Source: Lachnospiraceae bacterium G11 (GTDB taxonomy: Bacteria > Bacillota > Clostridia > Lachnospirales > Lachnospiraceae). Taken from it: a stretch of DNA of 64,000 bases. Under the pieces are notes generated by a model. That model worked only from the letters and a program-made list of their open reading frames with translations. It searched no databases and was not told the origin of the DNA. Of the stretch, positions 60,810 through 64,000 are shown piece after piece; position 1 is the first letter of the stretch, and the number at the start of each line of letters is the position of its first letter. Location: positions 62,001 to 126,000 of the forward strand of contig FMWZ01000004.1 in the NCBI GenBank assembly GCA_900103495.1. Reading direction: 5' to 3'. The position numbers and the translations under genes were made by a program.

Positions 60810-60871
60810 TCAGTAAATAGTTCTTTACAAATCAAAACATTTGTTCTATTATAAATATAGAGGACGAACAA

Positions 60872-62305
60872 ATGTACGATTTAAGTGCGAATGATTCTTT
60901 AAAAGAGAAACTTACAATTCTATCCGATGCCGCCAAGTATGATGTGGCTTGCACTTCAAGTGGCGTAAGCCGCGGCGGCAAGGAAGGATATCTTGGCAAT
61001 TCTGTTGCCGCCGGTGTCTGTCACGCCTTTTCTGCAGACGGACGCTGTATTTCCCTGCTTAAGATACTGATGACCAATCATTGTATATATGATTGCAAAT
61101 ACTGTAAGAACAGAGTGAGCAATGACGTGGAGAGAGCACTTTTTACTCCTGAGGAAATCTGCACTCTTACCATAGAGTTCTATAAGAGGAACTATATCGA
61201 GGGACTTTTCCTAAGTTCCGGCGTTTACAGGAACCCGGATTATACTATGGAGAAGATCTGTGAGACCTTGAGGCTTCTTCGAACCAAGTATAAGTTTAAC
61301 GGTTATATCCATGTGAAGGCTATTCCCGGTGCTTCCGAGGAACTTTTGTATTCTGCGGGACTGTTGGCTGACAGAATAAGCATAAACATGGAGCTGCCCA
61401 CGGAACAAAGCTTAAGTAAACTTGCGCCCAACAAGACAATGAAGAATATAATAGAGCCCATGAACCGGATCTCCGGAACAATTGCGGGACACAGGGTGGC
61501 TATTGGAAAGTCCGCAAGGATGGAGAGGTGCGGTATCAATAAGCATCTGGTTAACAGTATTTTCGGGCCGGAAGCAGGGAGAATTGAGGGAAGCAGTAAT
61601 CAGCCTTTCTTGTATCCTGCAGAGCGCAATGATGCCCTTTTAAGGAGACCTTTCGCCCCGGCAGGACAGAGTACCCAGATGATTATCGGTGCCAGCAATG
61701 AGACTGACCTTGAATTAATAAGAACAACCCAGGCTTTGTATCAAAGCTTTGATTTGAAGAGAGTTTTCTATTCGGCTTATATCCCCATTAATGATGATGA
61801 TATTCTTCCCGGAAAGGATACACCGGTTCCTCTTCTTAGAGAACACAGACTTTATCAGGCCGACTGGCTTTTAAGATATTATGGCTTTGGTGCGGAGGAG
61901 ATACTCACCAAAGATAATCCCTTCCTTGATTACAGAGTGGATCCCAAATGTTCCTGGGCCCTCAACCATCTGGATATTTTCCCGGTGGAAATTAACAGAG
62001 CCCCGGTGGAAATGCTTTTAAGAGTTCCGGGAATCGGACCCACCAGTGTTAAGAGGATTATCAGTGCCAGAAGGTACGGCAATGTGAATTTCGAAATGCT
62101 TAAGAGAATGCATGTGGTGCTTAAGAGAGCTCAGTATTTTATTACCTGTAACGGTAAGATGCTTAACCATACCCCTATAGAACAGCGTTTCATTATGGGA
62201 CAGTTAACAGACCTTGAGCATAGAGAGGTTTATCAGATAGAAGACAGTCTTAATACCGGAAGACAGATGAGCCTGTTTTCGGATTATAATTTGGAGATGG
62301 CATGA
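60872..62305 (+). CDS. Putative DNA modification/repair radical SAM protein (TIGR03916)
   Basis: 477 aa. The radical SAM cluster motif CIYDCKYC lies at residues 71-78 (CxxxCxxC). The middle is a TIM-barrel-like region. The C-terminal part carries helix-hairpin-helix sequence (MLLRVPGIGPTSVKRIISAR), implying DNA binding. This matches the TIGR03916 family, annotated as linked to uracil-DNA glycosylase-like genes; the reaction is unknown. The following gene, TIGR03915, overlaps its end by 4 bp, the usual arrangement for this pair. Confidence 0.93.
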   Translation: MYDLSANDSLKEKLTILSDAAKYDVACTSSGVSRGGKEGYLGNSVAAGVCHAFSADGRCISLLKILMTNHCIYDCKYCKNRVSNDVERALFTPEEICTLTIEFYKRNYIEGLFLSSGVYRNPDYTMEKICETLRLLRTKYKFNGYIHVKAIPGASEELLYSAGLLADRISINMELPTEQSLSKLAPNKTMKNIIEPMNRISGTIAGHRVAIGKSARMERCGINKHLVNSIFGPEAGRIEGSSNQPFLYPAERNDALLRRPFAPAGQSTQMIIGASNETDLELIRTTQALYQSFDLKRVFYSAYIPINDDDILPGKDTPVPLLREHRLYQADWLLRYYGFGAEEILTKDNPFLDYRVDPKCSWALNHLDIFPVEINRAPVEMLLRVPGIGPTSVKRIISARRYGNVNFEMLKRMHVVLKRAQYFITCNGKMLNHTPIEQRFIMGQLTDLEHREVYQIEDSLNTGRQMSLFSDYNLEMA

Positions 62306-63069
62306 CTATATTTACGTGTGCTCCCGGGTGGGAGGCTATGCTTACCTGTATATATGAGGCCTCAGAAAGCAAACTGGGCTATAAGAATATAAGATTGTTG
62401 CTTGAACCTTTGGGGCAACAGTCTTTTCTTGATGAGTATATCCATGTGGAACCTGATGAGGTGAAGGCAGAGAAGGTGGCAACATCCATAATCAGGGGGA
62501 TATCTTTTCAATTCTATCAGGAACTTGCCTATACGGCCATGGCCTATGAGGAGGACGTTCTCGATAACATTTACCATGTGCTTCTTCTTGGCTTCAAGTT
62601 TGGAGAGAATGCCCTTAAGATGGTTCAGTACAGAGACATAATAAGGAATCGTGAGATTAGAGCCAGGGTAGTGAGGGAGGCTGAGCGATTCAGGGAGATA
62701 CTGCGTTTTCACCAGCTGGGGAATTTATATGTTGCCCATTTCGAACCAAAGAGCAGGGTGGCATCATATCTGGGTCCGATTTTTCAGGACAGAATGCCTT
62801 CGGAGAATTTCATGATTGTTGATGATGTTCATAGGGAAGCCGTGGTACACAGAAAGAATGAACCCTATTACATGTGGCAAATTAATGATAGAGAATTCGC
62901 AAGATTAGCGCAGACAGAGGAGGAGAATGACGAGTATACTGACTTATGGAAAGCCTTTTTCGACTCCATTGCAATAAAGGAGAGGGCCAATGAGAAGTGC
63001 CAGATGTCGCACTTTCCTCTGTGGGCAAGAAAACATGCGGTGGAGTTTACCATTGACGAAAGAGGATAA
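62302..63069 (+). CDS. TIGR03915 family putative DNA repair protein (DUF4130)
   Basis: 255 aa. Typical blocks are FTCAPGWEAMLTCIYEA near the start, then DVLDNIYHVLLLGFKFG and REAERFREILRFHQLGNLYVAHFEPKS, and DFFSRMP-like QDRMPSENFMIVDDVH. The DUF4130 domain is also found fused to uracil-DNA glycosylase in other bacteria. No catalytic residues are known. ATG overlaps the radical SAM gene stop by 4 bp, so the pair is translationally coupled. Confidence 0.93.
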   Translation: MTIFTCAPGWEAMLTCIYEASESKLGYKNIRLLLEPLGQQSFLDEYIHVEPDEVKAEKVATSIIRGISFQFYQELAYTAMAYEEDVLDNIYHVLLLGFKFGENALKMVQYRDIIRNREIRARVVREAERFREILRFHQLGNLYVAHFEPKSRVASYLGPIFQDRMPSENFMIVDDVHREAVVHRKNEPYYMWQINDREFARLAQTEEENDEYTDLWKAFFDSIAIKERANEKCQMSHFPLWARKHAVEFTIDERG

Positions 63070-63116
63070 GTTATTTACCATACTAATCGTGAGTATTTTT
63101 TTATGGGAGAAGGAAA

Positions 63117-64000
63117 ATGATTTTAACTAACGAGGAATTAAAAAACATTTATTTCGGAGCCTATGAGTTCGAGGAGGCTGAGGATGGATATTTGCAGTCC
63201 TTCCAGTATTCAAAGAAGCAGATAGAGTACTTCAAGGGGGCCATGGATTTCTGGTATGAAAGATGCACGGCTTCATCTGCCAAGACTTTGGAGTTTACCA
63301 CCAGCGCAAGGAAAGTGGCTTTCGATTATAAGATTATATGGAAGGGCTCAGCAGATTCTTTTGAACTTTGTGTTAACGGGCTTGTTACAGACATTGTTTA
63401 CGTGAAGGACGTTCTTGATACCGGAAGGATTGAGTGGGAACTTCCTGAGGGTGAGAAGAATGTAATTATCTACCTAACTGCTGATGAGACGGTTCTCATT
63501 AGAAACTTTGAGGCAGATGCCAAGGTTACAAGAGCTAAAAAGAATGAGAAGGTACTGTGGCTCGGAGACTCCATTACCCAGGGATACGGTCCGTTAAGAT
63601 CCTCGTGTACATATGTAAGCGTTGCCAACAGATTGCTTAATTATGACATTGTTAACCAGGGAATTGGCGGATATGTTTATGACAAGAATTCCCTTATGAA
63701 GATGGAGGGTTACAATCCGGATAAGATTATAGTGGCTCTTGGAACCAACCAGTATGGCGATAAGGACATGAGCGTTGTCGAAGAGTACTATGAGACACTT
63801 ACAGGCATATATGGCAATGAGATTCCTATTCTTTGTATTTCACCTCTTTGGAGGGGAGATAATCTTGAGGCATTGCCGGTTCTGTATGCTTTTTGCGAGA
63901 ATGTGAAAAAGATTGCGGGACGTTATAAGAATGTACAGATTATCGATGGAATGAAACTTGTTCCACACCTGCCTGAATACTTCCTTGATAACCTACATCC
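63117..64000 (+). CDS. SGNH-hydrolase esterase, CE2-like, cut by window end
   Basis: The frame is open from the ATG at 63117 (GAGAAGGA upstream) to the last base, at least 294 residues, so it is partial at the 3' end. Residues about 1-135 look like a beta jelly-roll. The hydrolase domain follows with GDSIT (Ser152), the Gly block NQGIGGYVYD, an Asn block ALGTNQYG and the catalytic pair D291-x-x-H294 in LDNLHP. This order resembles carbohydrate esterase family 2 deacetylases acting on plant or wall polysaccharides. No signal peptide is seen, so it may act in the cytoplasm. Confidence 0.87.
   Translation, partial: MILTNEELKNIYFGAYEFEEAEDGYLQSFQYSKKQIEYFKGAMDFWYERCTASSAKTLEFTTSARKVAFDYKIIWKGSADSFELCVNGLVTDIVYVKDVLDTGRIEWELPEGEKNVIIYLTADETVLIRNFEADAKVTRAKKNEKVLWLGDSITQGYGPLRSSCTYVSVANRLLNYDIVNQGIGGYVYDKNSLMKMEGYNPDKIIVALGTNQYGDKDMSVVEEYYETLTGIYGNEIPILCISPLWRGDNLEALPVLYAFCENVKKIAGRYKNVQIIDGMKLVPHLPEYFLDNLH

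Overview
The window reads as a chromosomal segment of a low-to-moderate GC Gram-positive bacterium of the Clostridia, most likely a motile member of the Lachnospiraceae (Butyrivibrio/Roseburia/Lachnospira type). This rests on gene order and family types only: a Firmicutes-style division and wall cluster without murG, ftsA or sepF, an EF-P with Lys32, a glnA-linked ANTAR regulator, LytTR-DUF3021 pairing, DUF5688, and a SigD-like promoter. No search was run, so the genus is inference.

Region 1 (1-9.9 kb) is the division and cell wall (dcw) operon: mraZ, rsmH, an ftsL-like gene, a class B penicillin-binding protein, mraY, murD, ftsW, ftsQ/divIB and ftsZ. A sigma-A promoter and four MraZ boxes with an exact 10-bp period precede it, and a terminator closes it. 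Region 2 (10-12.6 kb) holds a CheX-like protein, CheY, lgt and nrdR. Region 3 (12.6-17.9 kb) is a complete peptide-type ABC importer followed by a small orphan gene behind a SigD-like promoter. Region 4 (18-30 kb) holds aroE-aroK-aroQ, efp, a DUF5688 gene, tRNA-Arg(CCG), an SH3-domain protein, a HAD phosphatase, an RluF-type pseudouridine synthase, a divergent ligA, metA, LytTR-DUF3021 and an ABC-2 exporter.

Region 5 (30-38.8 kb) is a nitrogen and purine block: purA and a histidine phosphatase (minus strand), a chemoreceptor, gdhA, glnA, an ANTAR RNA-binding regulator and guaA. The leaders of purA and gdhA, on opposite strands, share 17 identical bases running from the -10 box into the transcript. 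In each, a small hairpin with an A1/G4 hexaloop is mutually exclusive with an intrinsic terminator. This is the architecture expected of ANTAR antitermination targets, and an ANTAR gene lies in the same block. I regard this as the best candidate regulatory system in the window.

Region 6 (38.8-40.3 kb) is a probable selfish or defence-like unit. A predicted PD-(D/E)XK-type nuclease gene is flanked on each side by three imperfect repeats of about 45 bp with inverted TACGTG/CACGTA termini. It marks the start of region 7 (40.3-54 kb), an accessory stretch of small, mostly unrelated enzymes: AadA-like nucleotidyltransferase, methyltransferase, at least six GNAT genes, VanZ, tandem NUDIX, MarR, flavin reductase, a quinone-reductase fusion, a non-canonical carbamoyltransferase, TfoX, DMP19, DUF4256 and an epimerase. 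Base composition is uneven across it, which suggests piecemeal acquisition.

Region 8 (53.5-64 kb) returns to more ordinary content: sfsA, a TauE exporter, msrA, a MATE pump, an ABC exporter, a membrane glycosyltransferase-like protein with a ricin-like tail, the TIGR03916/TIGR03915 pair of uncharacterised DNA-repair-associated proteins, and an SGNH esterase cut by the window end.
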